This document shows positions 25,251 through 51,300 of a stretch of 64,000 bases of DNA, in pieces. The notes under the pieces are model-generated. The model made no database searches. It was given only the letters and a program-made list of their open reading frames with translations, and was not told the origin of the DNA. The position numbers and the translations under genes are program-made. The stretch spans positions 18,694,598 through 18,758,597 of the forward strand of contig NC_135560.1 of NCBI RefSeq assembly GCF_964340395.1, in the 5' to 3' direction. The number at the start of each line of letters is the position of its first letter. The first letter of the stretch is position 1. Origin of the DNA: Glandiceps talaboti. Taxonomy: Eukaryota; Hemichordata; Enteropneusta; Spengelidae.

Positions 25251-27784
25251 GTATGACTAATTGCCGCGATATAGTTCAACACGTTAACCCTCTAGGAAGC
25301 ATTGTGGTAAACTAACTGGAGGAAATAAATCTCAACAACAAACCGAGACGAGGAAGTGTCTGCTTTAGCCTAAATATCAAGTATAAATAAATAAATACCC
25401 AAATTTATCAATTCGTCCGTAGGTTACCAATCTTTTTTATGCGGTTTTATACTTAAATCAAACTGTGAGTGAACAAGACTGACTGTGCAGTCGAAAGCTC
25501 TACAGCTTTCAAAGTACTGTGTGTATATTGTTAACTTTGTAATAGAAACAAAAGTTCTTCAAGCCATATGTGTTAAACGGTGAAGACATGCAACATATTA
25601 CACGTTTATTAGTCGTACTCGAGGCAGTCAATCTTAAGAAATAAATTTATGTGAAAAGAATAATTAATTAAATACATCGGAGGATTGAAAAGAAAAAAAG
25701 GCAAGTACAGAAAACATACATGTTTATTATGTAATGAACTTATAATATAAACAGTCCGTGTCTCTTTTGAGTTCATGTTTAATTGACTTGGCATACCCTG
25801 TTTTTGTTTTTTGCAAAAAATCTATTTAGCCATATTCCATAAAATATTAACACTTCGGGTTTGCAAAAGGGACACAAATTTATGATAAGAAGGTATTGTA
25901 TAAAAGTAACAAGGTAAATATTTAACACTAAGGTCATGAAAGGATGGAGAAATTAAATTTTGAACCATAACGATATTCATCCTCTACAAAACAGCGAAGT
26001 GCATCTTTGTATATCTAATACCATTAAATGTAATTCTGGTTTTAAAATAATTTTGAAGTCTTTTAATATAATTAAATTTTGGTAAAAGGTTCAAAAGCGT
26101 TGTTTAAAAAAATCTAGAAATAATTCTGAACTCGCAACCCCCTGGTTGAACCAAGTGCACCCTCCATCCCCGGAGATAAAATAACAACATTTTGACATAG
26201 TAGGCCCAGCACAGTTTACCTTGTTCGCACTTGTGTACCAGACGATGTGTTGGTAAAGAGAGAGTACACGAAGCCAATATTTGATAATCCGGTTTAGTTT
26301 AAAAGAGCGACTAGTGAACCGGCCAAGTTCATCTCTGACTACAAGCTTTGGAGAATCATACTATTTGAGAATGAAACGACAAAACGTATTCCGAACAACT
26401 TCAACTCACTCAATCCTCAAGAGATGAACCCTCCAAATTCCACTTCCCATACATCAATGTGATCCCAAGTATTACTGCTATACACTGTTACTTCACTAAA
26501 AAAATTATGACAGTTACATTGAAAAACTAATCACATATGTTAACTTTACGGATTATGTCTGCAATAGTTGTGAGCTCTAGTTTTTCATTTTGAGCATGTC
26601 ATTTTTGAGTTTTATTCTTTCTGAGGTTTGCACTGAAAACTGAATTTACAATCTAAAAAACTAAAATCAACGCTCCAATGATTGCAACTTTTATTCAAAA
26701 TTAGATTCCAATGCCCACACATCGCTTACATCAGAGTTACAAAGAATATATGCTGATCAAACTCGAGATCTTTTTGTAGGTCGAAAATATAACTTCAACA
26801 CCCGTACCAATGCAATGTTAGGGTCAAATTTGAATCGATTTGTGAATCATAAGGATGGCTGTGCGCCCAAACAGCAGTGTCAGAATAATGGTAAACGATG
26901 TCACTAACTTACAGGTACATGTACTTGCAATATTGACAGTTTGAGAAGCGGATAGATTGGGAGAACGTTTTATTTTGGGCTAATATTGGTAAAAGAGTGT
27001 CAACCACATAGTGCACTGTGAAATAAATAGTACGTATATACAAAAATTGTTGTCTAATTCAAAACGTCAATGCTATAGATATTCGTGTAGGGTCTATGAC
27101 ATAAAGAGGATGATTAGTGTTCCCTTTTTACTTGTCTGATTATTTTAAACCGTTTCCAGTTTTTATCATGTTTTATTGCTATGCATAAAAAGGAAACGCA
27201 ACAAATGGAACAGATGTAATCATTCATATAAAACTTCCAACTTTAATTTTTTATGTCTCGACACCTTTTAAAATCAAGTTTACGATTGTTTGGTCTATAA
27301 CATGTAAATCTGCGAACGAGTTCGTCAATCAATGGTCAGCAGCATTTAAATTATTCTAGATAATAGAAAGGTTGAGATGCGCGTCTTTAAGTATTGTGTT
27401 CAATGTAGTTAGTTCAACATAACGTCTTCCAAAGTGTTAATGAGTCCGGTCAACTTACACAATGTTCGATGATTGATGATGAAACCCAGTCATTCATCTG
27501 AAAGGTGTATGTGATTTGCATATATGGCAACTTTCAACTCCGTTTTGTCATTCAAATTGGATCGTATTGCATAAGTGACATTCTCTGCCGTCACTTAATA
27601 ATCATGGTAGTTGTCTTTTACTCAACTTAAGGCTGGCCAAGTTGCTAGTAAAAATTTCGACTATTTTAAATTGATATGGAGACGTGGCGTACATACCTCT
27701 GATACACATACCGGTGAAGAACTTTCGCTGACCACAGAGCGAGTAAAGCCTAGCAATATCTACGTCCATTTTCAAATATTCATT

Positions 27785-33610
<5,826 letters not shown>

Positions 33611-35390
33611 TTAAAAAGGGACAAGTCCTCTCTTTAGGATGTACATGTGATACTAAGTACCGTTGTCAATTAATGTACCAAGTTACCTTGCCTTGTACCC
33701 TACACAAGCAAAGATTTCGCGATCGAACAGAAAATATGGGGTGTACACTGTGGTCGTTTTACGTTATGGCAACGCGAGTCAACATCAATGGTCCTACGGA
33801 GTTTCATAACTGACATTACTTTCTCAATTTTCTTAATAGTGAATAATTAAGCTGATTTCATACGATTTGGCAGGGGAGGGGGGTAATACTGACTGCATTT
33901 ATGTTGTTCTTGTTCTATTCTACTTGCATGATTATTTATAATTTTTAAAGTTTTTATTACTTATCTCCATAGTGTTTCTATTGATGATAAGATGCAAAAC
34001 GCATCAAACAATATCAGACTTATATTTGTTGATGTTCCTGCATACTAATTAGACTACTTAATATAATTTTGAAATGTATATCATATCAATTTTTACCCAA
34101 GTCAAACGAATCTTCCAGCTTTGTGATCACTTTGGAATAAAAAACGGTGTGTACTAATTTGCCTCATTAGCATAATTTTGCTAATTTTGAATAATTATAT
34201 TATGCATCTCAATTATCGTTTGAGTGAACATGAATAACGTTGGATATGAATATTTCATCTATGTTCTGGTTGAAGAGCGCCCCCATCGACTAAATACTAG
34301 TATGTGAGTCACACACTGGCAGAAAACTAGAAGAAATATGAAATTACTGGATTTTTAATCTTTTTACATCAGACCAACATGAAGTACATATGTAATCTTA
34401 TCATATTTTATCACAAATATGGTAATTACAGAGTTAAAATATGGTATTTATAGAGTTAAAATATGGTAATTAAAGAGTTAAAATATGGCAATTACAGAGT
34501 TAAATCGATTTCAGAATGCACCATGATTTGTCTTTTTTTTCGAAATCTTACGCGTAACTCTCGCAAATAATCCCAAGATATAAATATTGTCAACAAAACA
34601 CCACCCACTGTGTATAAAAACAATAAACATATAACCTGACACTACTATCTGAAATTTGTCAGTAAATACTAAAGTTACGATTTTACTGAATAATCATGTT
34701 CATATTCAATTTCACTTATGTCCATCATATACACGATTGCATGCACATTGACATAGTGTATTTAAAGCTTTTTATCAGAAAAATGCGAGTACGATACGTA
34801 TTTTGAATACACGTACTCGGCACATGCACTGTAAATACAATGATCACCTTGGCCTAGTATTCGTAAAGAGTGTCAACCATTGTGTGCATTGTGAAATAAA
34901 TAATACGCATATACAACGACTCTAGTCTAATTCAAAACGTTAGTGCATCGTCTCGCATTGACCCTATTCGTGTAGGGTCTATGGTATATGAAGAAGGATA
35001 ATTAGTGTTCCCTTTTTACTTGTCTGATTAATTGTCATCGAACCATTTCCAATGTTCACTGATTGATAATGAAACCCAGTCATTCATTTGGAGGATATGG
35101 ATATATGTGATTTGCATACTAATAAATGACAACTTTCAAATCCGTTTTGTCATTCAAATTGGACCATATAATAAGTGACATTTTTTATCGTCACTTAAGA
35201 ATGGTAGCTGTCTTTTACTCAACTTCAGGCTGGCCAAGTTGCTAGTTAAAATTTCGACTATTTTAAATTGATATGGAGACCTGAGGTACATAACTCTGAT
35301 ACACATACCGGTGAAGAACTTTCGCTGACCACAGAGAGAGTATAGCCTAGCCATATCTACAGTACAGACGTACATTTTCAAATATTCATT
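33611..35390. other. PHM-1 3' flank and PHM-2 promoter region
   Basis: No coding exon. A possible PHM-1 polyadenylation signal AATAAA is at 34137. A 22-bp tandem repeat (four copies, landmark ATGGTAATTACAGAGTTAAA) is at 34417-34505; unit B has a single copy at the matching place. The block 34850-35390 repeats the PHM-1 upstream region, so PHM-1 and PHM-2 should share promoter elements. Confidence 0.6.
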
Positions 35391-41790
<6,400 letters not shown>

Positions 41791-42608
41791 ACTGGGAAAT
41801 TTTAGATTGTTTTTCCTTCATCCCTTGTCGAAAAGAAAAATTCTTCACTACCAGACATGACATTGTATATTCATTAGTTACTACATCAATAAATAAAACA
41901 TAGCTTCGGAACTCCGGCTGGCATGTTGTACATATCCACTTCTGCAAAAGTTTTTTGGGCGTATTTTCAACTCGTCGTAACTTTTAGTAGAGTCCACCAT
42001 TTTAGATATTGTGAAATGTAAACCTCAACTGACATCTCAAATTTCCCCAAAAGGTGAATTCTTATGTGCTTTAAATGACCAGAGTACAAAAATGGCAAAG
42101 TCGTTGTGTAACAGTCCGTTCCAGAATTTTCGGTAAAAAGAGTACTTTCGGTTACCCAGCCTCTTGCCGTTGAGGGCATAGCCCCCAGCAGAGTCTTGGA
42201 AAATACAACGTCGCTCGGATGTTAACAAGATTGCTGCAGGGGGAGCTGACCCATAGCATGACCTCTGTAATAAAATCATATGATGGCAACTCTTGTTACG
42301 GGTTGTTTTGATTGATCTCCTGACAAAGATGGGTTTCAAAAGTTTATACTATGATTTCTGTTAAATATACACAGAGTTTGTGAAAATGAAACTTCAGAAT
42401 CATTTTGGGGGCTATGCCCTATAGAGGTGTAATTTGACCCGGAAGTTAAAGCCAACCTGATTTGACCGAAAATCATTAATTACTGAAATTGCTTTTTAAT
42501 ATCCATAGTATGTTTACCAAAACCTAAACAGTTCTTTCCATTACCCAACAAAACATGTGCACCAAATTTCGTTTGAATTGAGCCAGCCGTTTTTGAGAAA
42601 ATGGGGAT

Positions 42609-42647
<39 letters not shown>

Positions 42648-44870
42648 CACAGACACAGACACAGACACACAGACAGACACAGACACAGACTTTTGATCCC
42701 CACTATGTAACCTTCCTTACGGAAGGTAAAAATGGGACGCATCAAACAATATCAGACTTATTGATGTTCCTGCATACTAATTAGAATAATTTATATAATT
42801 TTGAACATTTCCATGTATATCATGTCAAATTTTACCTAAGTCAAATGAATAAAAAATAGTGTGTACTAATTTACCTCATTAGCACATTTTTGCTAATTTT
42901 GAATATTTTTTTATACATCTCTATTGTTTGAGTGAATAAAAGAAAAGAAAATGTGTGCATGTTCTGGCTGAAGAGCGCCCTCATCGACTAAATATGTGAG
43001 TCACACACTGGCAGAAAACGAGAAGAAATATGAAATTACTGGATTTTTAATCTTTTTACATCAGACCAACAGGAAGTACATATGTAATCTTATCATATTT
43101 TATCACAAATATGGTAATTACAGAGTTAAAATCAATTTCAGAACGAACCACGATTTGTCTTTTTTCGAAATCTTAATTACGCGTAACTCTCGCTGGCCAG
43201 TGATCTCGTCAGATCAGGAATAACATTTTCCAGATAGCGATGTTAACGCAGTCTACCCATTAAAACTTTTGGGTGCAAAAAATCCCAAGATATGAAGATT
43301 GTCAAAAATAGTAGTTGAAACAAAACACCACAGTGTATAAAAACAATTTTCGTATAACCGGACAAGTAAGTATCTGAAATTTGTCAGTAAAATACTAGAG
43401 TTACAATTTTATTGAATAATCATGTTGATATTCGACATTCAATCAAACATAATATTTCCAAGACTATAAACCAAATGTAACTTCGGGATGTGATTGACGC
43501 CACTCATACAACTGAAATCGGCACGTATTTTACGTACCTGTTTTAAGCCACTGACACGGTATGATTCAATCACAGCTTTAAGACTTCAAATTTATATTAT
43601 ACACATAGTCTTTCTGAACTTATTAAACAGTCATTTGAAACGTACAGTAGTGCTGTAAGAATCCATACATATTGGTATATACATCGTACTAACTGCAGTA
43701 ATATTGACATTAAAATTGAATGCTGTTTTCCAGGGCGATTATATGAGCAATCACTCGCTCGCGCTCACTCACTCACTCACTCACTCACTCACTCACTCAC
43801 TCACTCACTCACTCACTCACTCACTCACTCACTCACTCACTCACTCACTCACTCACTCACTCACTCACTCACTCACTCACTCACTCACTCACTCACTCAC
43901 TCACTCACTCACTCACTCACTCACTCACTCACTCACTCACTCACTCACTCACTCACTCACTCACTCACTCACTCACTCACTCGAATAAAACTGCAACCTT
44001 TTTATCCCCACTGCGCTGTAGAAAAATCAATAATCTCTTACAAAGTCAATATCAATACACGGTATCCACAAATCACTCACCCATCTGTCAATCAAATTAC
44101 ACCATGACTAGATATATGCTAAATTAAATATCACCATGTACGGCATCATATTTGACATTATAAGCTTTTACCCTATTTTTTACTTTATCAGTATCATCAC
44201 CCTGGTTGTGTAGTTGCCAGAATATAAAAGAAACATTCAATTTAAGTAGTACTGAGACATTTTGACGTAATGAATACCATAGTACGTGTGTACACAATAT
44301 ACTTCATTATAAGGCCCCGTCGACTAGCATCAGAGATTACCCAGTGACGTCACTAATGTGTTCCAGCCATTACTACGTATTTTCTCTCGGGGTAAAATAG
44401 CTTTTTAATCAAAATGGTTTGCCCTCTTGCATTATTTTCTCAATTATTTGCCCCGGTTTATTGATAGTAATTCTAAATATTTTTAGGAAACGACTCGCGT
44501 ATATTCCAATTTTCCTCAAGTGTTACAGTTTAAGAGTATTAGAATTGGAATCAGTTCTACCCATTGTAAAAATGGTACGATCCGATCGAATAGTCATTTT
44601 TGAATCTCGGGGGAGTGAGAAATGTCAGAGCATTTGGAAGAGACCGTGAAACAATAAGGACTTACTAAATTCGTGTTCGTACTATAAGTTTAAAAAAAAC
44701 CACACGTATTGATACACAAGAAAAATAGCATTTTGAGTAACTGCAAGGACAATTAGTTGGATCATAATAGTTATTATTTAGTGGAGGTCTGCACACACCG
44801 CTTCCATTCATTTGATAAGCTATTGAGGAGCTTTAACTATCTGTGCTCCGTCTCACACACGACGATTAAG
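41791..44870. other. PHM-2 3' flank and PHM-3 upstream region
   Basis: The stretch 41791-42735 has no match in the PHM-1 3' flank; it ends in repeat-like sequence with an (ACAG)n microsatellite (42609-42690) flanked by GGGGATACAGACAG and CTTCCTTACGGAAGG. From 42738 to about 43440 homology with unit A resumes. A pure (CACT)n array follows at 43762-43981. The last 900 bp before 44871 should hold the PHM-3 promoter; no element is clear enough to call. Confidence 0.55.
43762..43981. repeat. (CACT)n tetranucleotide microsatellite, about 55 copies
   Basis: About 220 bp of pure CACT repeats preceded by CTCGCTCGCGCTCACT. The open frame through it (THSL repeats) is an artefact. Confidence 0.98.
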
Positions 44871-45284
44871 ATGAAAAACAATATGGCGGACGTCGTCACA
44901 GGAGTTGTGACTTTTCTACTAGCGATGTGTATAGTGACAGCTGAACTCGCCATTGAAAAATATAATCTTCAAATGCCCGACGTATCTCCTCAAACGGTAA
45001 GAAATTATATTTCTAATTCCAGATATTGTCCAGAAATATATTTGAAATTTATTGTTTCGATCGTCATTTTAAAAATAATTTCTAAAATGGTCAAATATTA
45101 TTTCAGGTGTGATTGTCAAACCGCTATAATGATATTGCGTAATTTCTAAAAAGGTTCAAATATATATTATTTGAAGTGTTACATAACGTAGAAATTATTT
45201 CATGTGATAATGTCTGTTTATACAAATCACCAGTGGTACTTTTGATATCAAAAACTGTCTAAAATTGTACTTATTAGTTAATAC

Positions 45285-45359
<75 letters not shown>

Positions 45360-48300
45360 ATCAATCAGTCAGTCGCATGTGATAGAATATACCTAGTCAC
45401 AGCAGAATTGACTGTAAATTCTAAGAACTGTATGAGAAATGAGAACATTTTCTATTTCCTTCACTAATGTGTCAGCAGAAATGATGGCAAATTTAGACCC
45501 ATTTAGATCTTTTTCATTACTAGCGGTTTAATTTCCGTTGAACACTGCATTTGAAAACCTTTGTCAGGGCAACACGGAATTACTCATTATTCATCCTGCT
45601 TTCTCTTATTACTAAGATGAATAAAACACAACTAGAGATGTCAGACTATACAGGGACACACGCACACTGGAAATATATCTTTAGACTTCCATATTTTAAA
45701 TTATTGACATCAACAGAGATATAGCTGAAATTGTCATCTGAGTAACAGACATCCAGATAAAGCCATTGTTTTCAATACTTGAATTTAAATACTCTAACAT
45801 CAGTATGTTTTTATAAACCGGTGTGTGAAATCAGGCAGCTGTGTTGATTCGAATTCTACACATATGTTGAAGGAAGACCAATACAATAGTCTTTACTTTC
45901 AAAAAATAAAAGGCTACATTAGCTACGTAGTATATACATTTTCTGTTCATACCAAAGACTGTATACATTAGCTAAATACTTCGTACTAAAGCTGTCAATG
46001 AAGAAAAACAATGATTTGTCCCCAAATTATAATTTTTAATCAGTGATTCCTAAAATCTACTCACCTATCTGCTCGGTTCAAATTTTCTTCTTTTATCTTC
46101 TCAAAATGTGAATGGACACGAAAAGATATAACACCCGTCCCTCTTCCCCGTGAAAAAAAAACTAATCAAAATAATGTACTTGTAATGAGAACGCAAAACT
46201 ATTAAGATTTCACCACGATTTGAAGTTATGTTTTTTTTTATCCCGACATGGTATAATTGATGTAAAGTACATCTTGACATTTCTCTCACAGCATGACACC
46301 TATTACTGCTTTTCCTCTCCTGAATTGGTGGACCTCAATTATATAGGTGAGTAAACTCATTTTGTGACGTCATAGTTTTAACTACACCACCACACATTTG
46401 AAAATTTAAAGCATGAAACTGAAAACTAACGAATAGTCGTCCACTCCGACCATTTCATAATAATGTTGACCTTTGAACTCCAACACTGATGGACGAAATA
46501 GATTCTCTCGTTTCTGACAAAATTAAAGAAACTGTGCAAGACGTTACGGATTATGTTTATTTATCAAAAAATACAACTTGAACTCGTAAGGCAAGTCTGT
46601 AATATAGCCGATTAAAAGAAAGATGTCGTTTGCATTCTCAAACTGGCACAAGTTCCGTTTGTACTTTTGGGGTGTAATTTTTAATTTGGGTTAAAAAAAA
46701 AAATACCCGTTGTATTCTAATTACAGAGACACCACGTGTTATTGGTAGAACGAAACTTGTATTTAGGAATAATTACGTAGATTATTTAATGACATAATTT
46801 ATTATACGTAGCATAAGATGTAGAGGAAACCGCTATTGTATATCAAGTGTACAAACACCAGAATAACGATTTCAGTTCCCATCGAAGACATGCAATGACA
46901 TTAATATTATGCTAGTTTAATCATTGTTTAAGTGTGTATTTTCATTAGAGTCAAAAAGAACATATACGATCACGGGGTACCATCACTTATATCCACATGG
47001 CTGACAAAATACATGTACGTTGTTTTTAGACCAGGTCAGCTCAGCACAAATTTACACTATTTTATTTTGCTATTTCTTTTTAAGGAGTTATATGTACATA
47101 TAACCTCTTTACACATATATATTCTCTCATCATTTTCATACTGTGGACTCTGCGCAATTTAAGAATCACCACATTTCTTACACATCATGTAACATCATAC
47201 TCGAGTCATTATCAAGTGAACCCAATGCTCCGAGTTTTGTTCTCTCTCAACTATAACAGCACTGATTATTATCGTTTGACGTAGAACTACGAGTTGTACT
47301 GCAATTGTTTCAACGTGTGTAACATGTAGGTTTGACGTAAAATAAATCAACGAGTAATTTTCTTGACATCCATGATTTATTACTGAAATTATTAACTGGT
47401 TAGACAGTAGCAATCTATTTCCTTCGATCTTTTACCTATAGACACACCCCTTCACGCTTCGTAGTTCCTAAAAATACTCTACCTACATCAGTAATGCGTA
47501 TGCTTTGATACATTGAAACTTAACATTTCATGTGCATGTATATGACAAGAACCATTGAAGTGTCACATGTAGACCTACTGATCTGACTCTGATACTAACA
47601 TCGTGCTGTCATTCACAAAGTCCTCAGATCTGTAGAACACTGTCAGAAATTCAATGCATCCTGACTATGTATCGGAAATTGCAGTGATTCGTTCAGACTT
47701 ATTACAGCACCGCATCTGAATATGATTTTTAAAGATTTTAATTGGGTTACCTTCTCCTTGGCCTCGTTCATATTTTTTTAACAAATTGGTTATCATTAAT
47801 TATATGTGGCATGTGTGTGTGTGTGTGTGTAATCCGTACCCTTCCCAAAAATATATCGACGGCAGTCAAGGCAAAAGAAATCGTATCATAACACAAGATT
47901 TCATTCAAAATGCGCCATTTCATCCACCAACATGAATGGCGCTGAACCAGACCTCTTTTTAATTCCGCCGATATAAGTAAAACATTTTCAATAAAAATTA
48001 TGTCACCAAATTATTTACTGCATTCAATGTAAATGTTTTCAATGATGGGTAGTGATATGGAGAAAAATGCCGCCTTTTCTTGATTCTATTCACTACTGTA
48101 CGTGTAGGTTATAACGGGGGCAAATGCAGGGTATTTGAATATGACGGTTGTCATGGGAATACGAGTGAAAGTCTTCGACGTCATCAGATTTGACTTGAAA
48201 GGATATGCCTATTGCGATTACTGGCAACGCTTCTCTTCAGCTATTAATATAGAATAAAAGCTACAGCTCGTCTCATTGTCATCGTTTTGAAAAGTGAATC

Positions 48301-51300
48301 AGCCATACAACAAATAAAATCTCATCGAAATTCGCTATAGGGATTTGTATGTAAAAAGACAACCCGAAGCTATGGTGTGTTTCCTACAGACAGACCGTTA
48401 TTACTATTGCCCAAGGGTCTATGATTCTCTCCTCGATGCCTGATAGTATTCCAAGTGAAACGAATCATTTATTAATTCAAACATTCGGGAACAAATTTGT
48501 TTCTCGAGTGATTTTCTTGATAGAAGTAGATATTTTCCCATGACCAGATGAATGAGTTGATGTGGATAATATAAAGTCGATATTTTCCTACGACCAGGCG
48601 AGTATGTTAGATATGGGTTTGTGATGTGAAGTGAGGACTTGAAAATCCTAAAACCAGAGAGACAAATGTTGAAAAAGCTGGGAAAAAATCTTGTCTACGC
48701 TAGTTTTTCGGTGTATTAAAATCACAATTTGATTTTATACACATGAGAATAGAAAATGGTCGACGTCATAAAGTCAGACGTATGAATGTCATTAATTATG
48801 ATCTTTTATAACAGTCATTACACAGTCATAATCTAACAACTAGAATAACAATACCTTCTTATGTCTCAGAAATTGCAAATATCAAAGTGTTATTTTTTAC
48901 ATTTTCAAAACTAACCATTCTTTCTGTTTGTTCAAATAACAAACCAAAGTTGTGGAAGCGTTTCGTTCAGAATAATTATCAAATGCATGAGGCCATCCTT
49001 GTTGAAATACGTGGTTTCCTCTGTATAGGTGTTACAATTATAGTAACTGTTGTATTGAAACCAGATATACAGGCCGACTAATATCCGGAACAGCAAATTA
49101 TAAACCCACTGATTTCTAACAATTGCAACTTACAACATCGTGCCGCACATAATTATGTTAACTTCTTTAGACCGACCAGTAGGTATTTTAGGCAATCTAC
49201 TATTATTATTACATATAAAGGTTGTTTGCAAATTATGAGGACACGAACGTTTCAGCACGTAATCACACTTTGCCGTATTTGCGTTCTCCCATCTCAATAT
49301 TCTCAACATGGCTATTGAGAACCGCCTACACGACACTATATTAAGTTCAGAGGGAAAAGACAGCTAGTGTGATAATGTACTATGTCAGTAAATTGGAAAA
49401 TATATCTAATAGTGTGTACGTCGATAGTGTACTTGTAAAACTCGGGAAATATCACGCTAAATTGAAATATGTACGACCTCGTTGAAATTACAAGGTTACC
49501 ATGGCAACAACTTGAGTCGACAAGTTTGCCTGGTGAGGTGAGCGATGTGCAGCCGAACGAAACCCGTCAACTAATTTATAATTAAAAACACGTTATGAAG
49601 AACACACAATAAGAATGAACGCACCACATCACAATACGAGCAGCACAGCTTTTATACAACATAACACAACATCAATGACAGCAATGCAACATAACATCAC
49701 ACAGCACGTAAGAAAACCATTCGAAGGGATAAATCACGACACACCAACTTTTATACCATCGTCGCAAACTACAGCCTGTTTTACGGCAACGTTCTTAACG
49801 ATATACAAGCTATGTACAAACGTATCACATTATGACACATGTAAAATCAACACAACACAATCTGAAATAACGAAATTTAACAACTTTTGTATGTTTCAAT
49901 AATTAATAATTCTTCTAACAGATATTCTAACTACACAGTCACACACTAAATAATTAAATTACAATATTGAATATCTCACGCAAAAGTTTACTAAAATATG
50001 TTTTTGCTTATCTTCCTCGATGTATGTAGTTGGTTTCAAACCTCTTGCAAAGAAAGACACAGCCCATCATATGCTGTTATTTGGATGTAAGGAACCTGCC
50101 TACCAAGGCAAAGTCTGGTAAGCTGACAATTCAATTGTATTGTTATTTCTACCTTGTTCAGTCTATAACAGTGTTACTATGACAATAAAATATTGATAGA
50201 GATACATTCTAACCTCAGATAATGACATGTCATACCAATAATCTGATGCTTTAAGTAAGCTAACTGTAACCATGGTCATGTGACATAACGGTCGTATTTG
50301 AGTTGATGGATGAGTTGATAAACATAGAAACTAAGTGACTGAATAACTTGTAATAAAAATTGAAATATACTAAAGGGAGGAGGCTGAAAAACGGGTACAA
50401 GAATTTATCGTTCAATGTGGAGGGGGGGGGGCTAAATGAACGAGTACAATGATGTATCATGGTTCAAAGTGGTGGTGGTTGTGGCTAAAGAAACGGGTAC
50501 AAGAATTTATGGTTCAATGCGGGGGCCTAAAGGAACGGGTATAATGATGTATTTTTTGAATAAATGACCAAAGCAGGTGGAATCCAGTAATTTAATAATG
50601 TATTGGTTGTGTCCAATATAGGAACTGTGGTGAGATGGAATCCGACGGTACTGAAGACACTGCACCACCATGTCTGGGAGAACAAAAAATATTGTACGCC
50701 TGGGGAATGGATGCGCCAAAATTGGAATTACCTGAAGGTATTAACACTAAATGTCATTATTAAATGTGAATGGTTGCTGCTATGCAATATATACCTCATA
50801 ATGCACATAAGACTGATGATCATTGATGAGCCGAATATGCGTACCTGTGTCGCATAAATAACAGAATTTTCAACATCCTTATAAAATAATACGTATATAG
50901 TTGTCAACAGTGGTGATACGAAATTAGGATTTTAGAATATTTAACCTGTGAAATAACTTAGCCCGTAATACAATAACTGTATTTATACGATAATATTATG
51001 TTTGATAACTTGGTTCTTAACTAAATATTCTTCTCATGCTGACAAAAATACCTTTTGTTTGTGTAAATAAGGTAATATATGTATAAGTTGCTAAGTATGG
51101 TGATATGGTCGTCTATACTAAACGAAAACCGAACTGATTTCCAAAACCTCAGAATCTTAATCCATTGTGAATATACTCAAGTAATAATGTTATCATTGAC
51201 AATTCGTCCAGTCCACGATTTTAATATTTAATAATGTTTCCTGAAAATATATGTATACAATAGACACGTCTATTTTGTGATTCTAGACACCAAACAAATT

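Larger units (their letters stand above)
22885..27784. other. Region between CSK and PHM-1 (divergent promoters, no recognised gene)
   Basis: CSK (minus) and PHM-1 (plus) point away from each other, so both promoters lie here. I find no further coding exon with recognisable homology. It contains the 62-bp tandem array at 23270-23580 and the CpG-richer segment at 24430-25320. From about 26970 the sequence is homologous to 34850-35390 upstream of PHM-2, which marks the left end of the duplicated unit. Confidence 0.55.

Noticed and set aside
27611-27784. N-terminal extension of PHM-1 from an upstream in-frame ATG
   Set aside because: The homologous PHM-2 leader has an in-frame TAA (AGTTAAAAT in place of AGTAAAAAT), and the signal peptide starts naturally at 27785.
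43704-43988. THSL-repeat open frame
   Set aside because: Pure CACT tetranucleotide array; no coding evidence.
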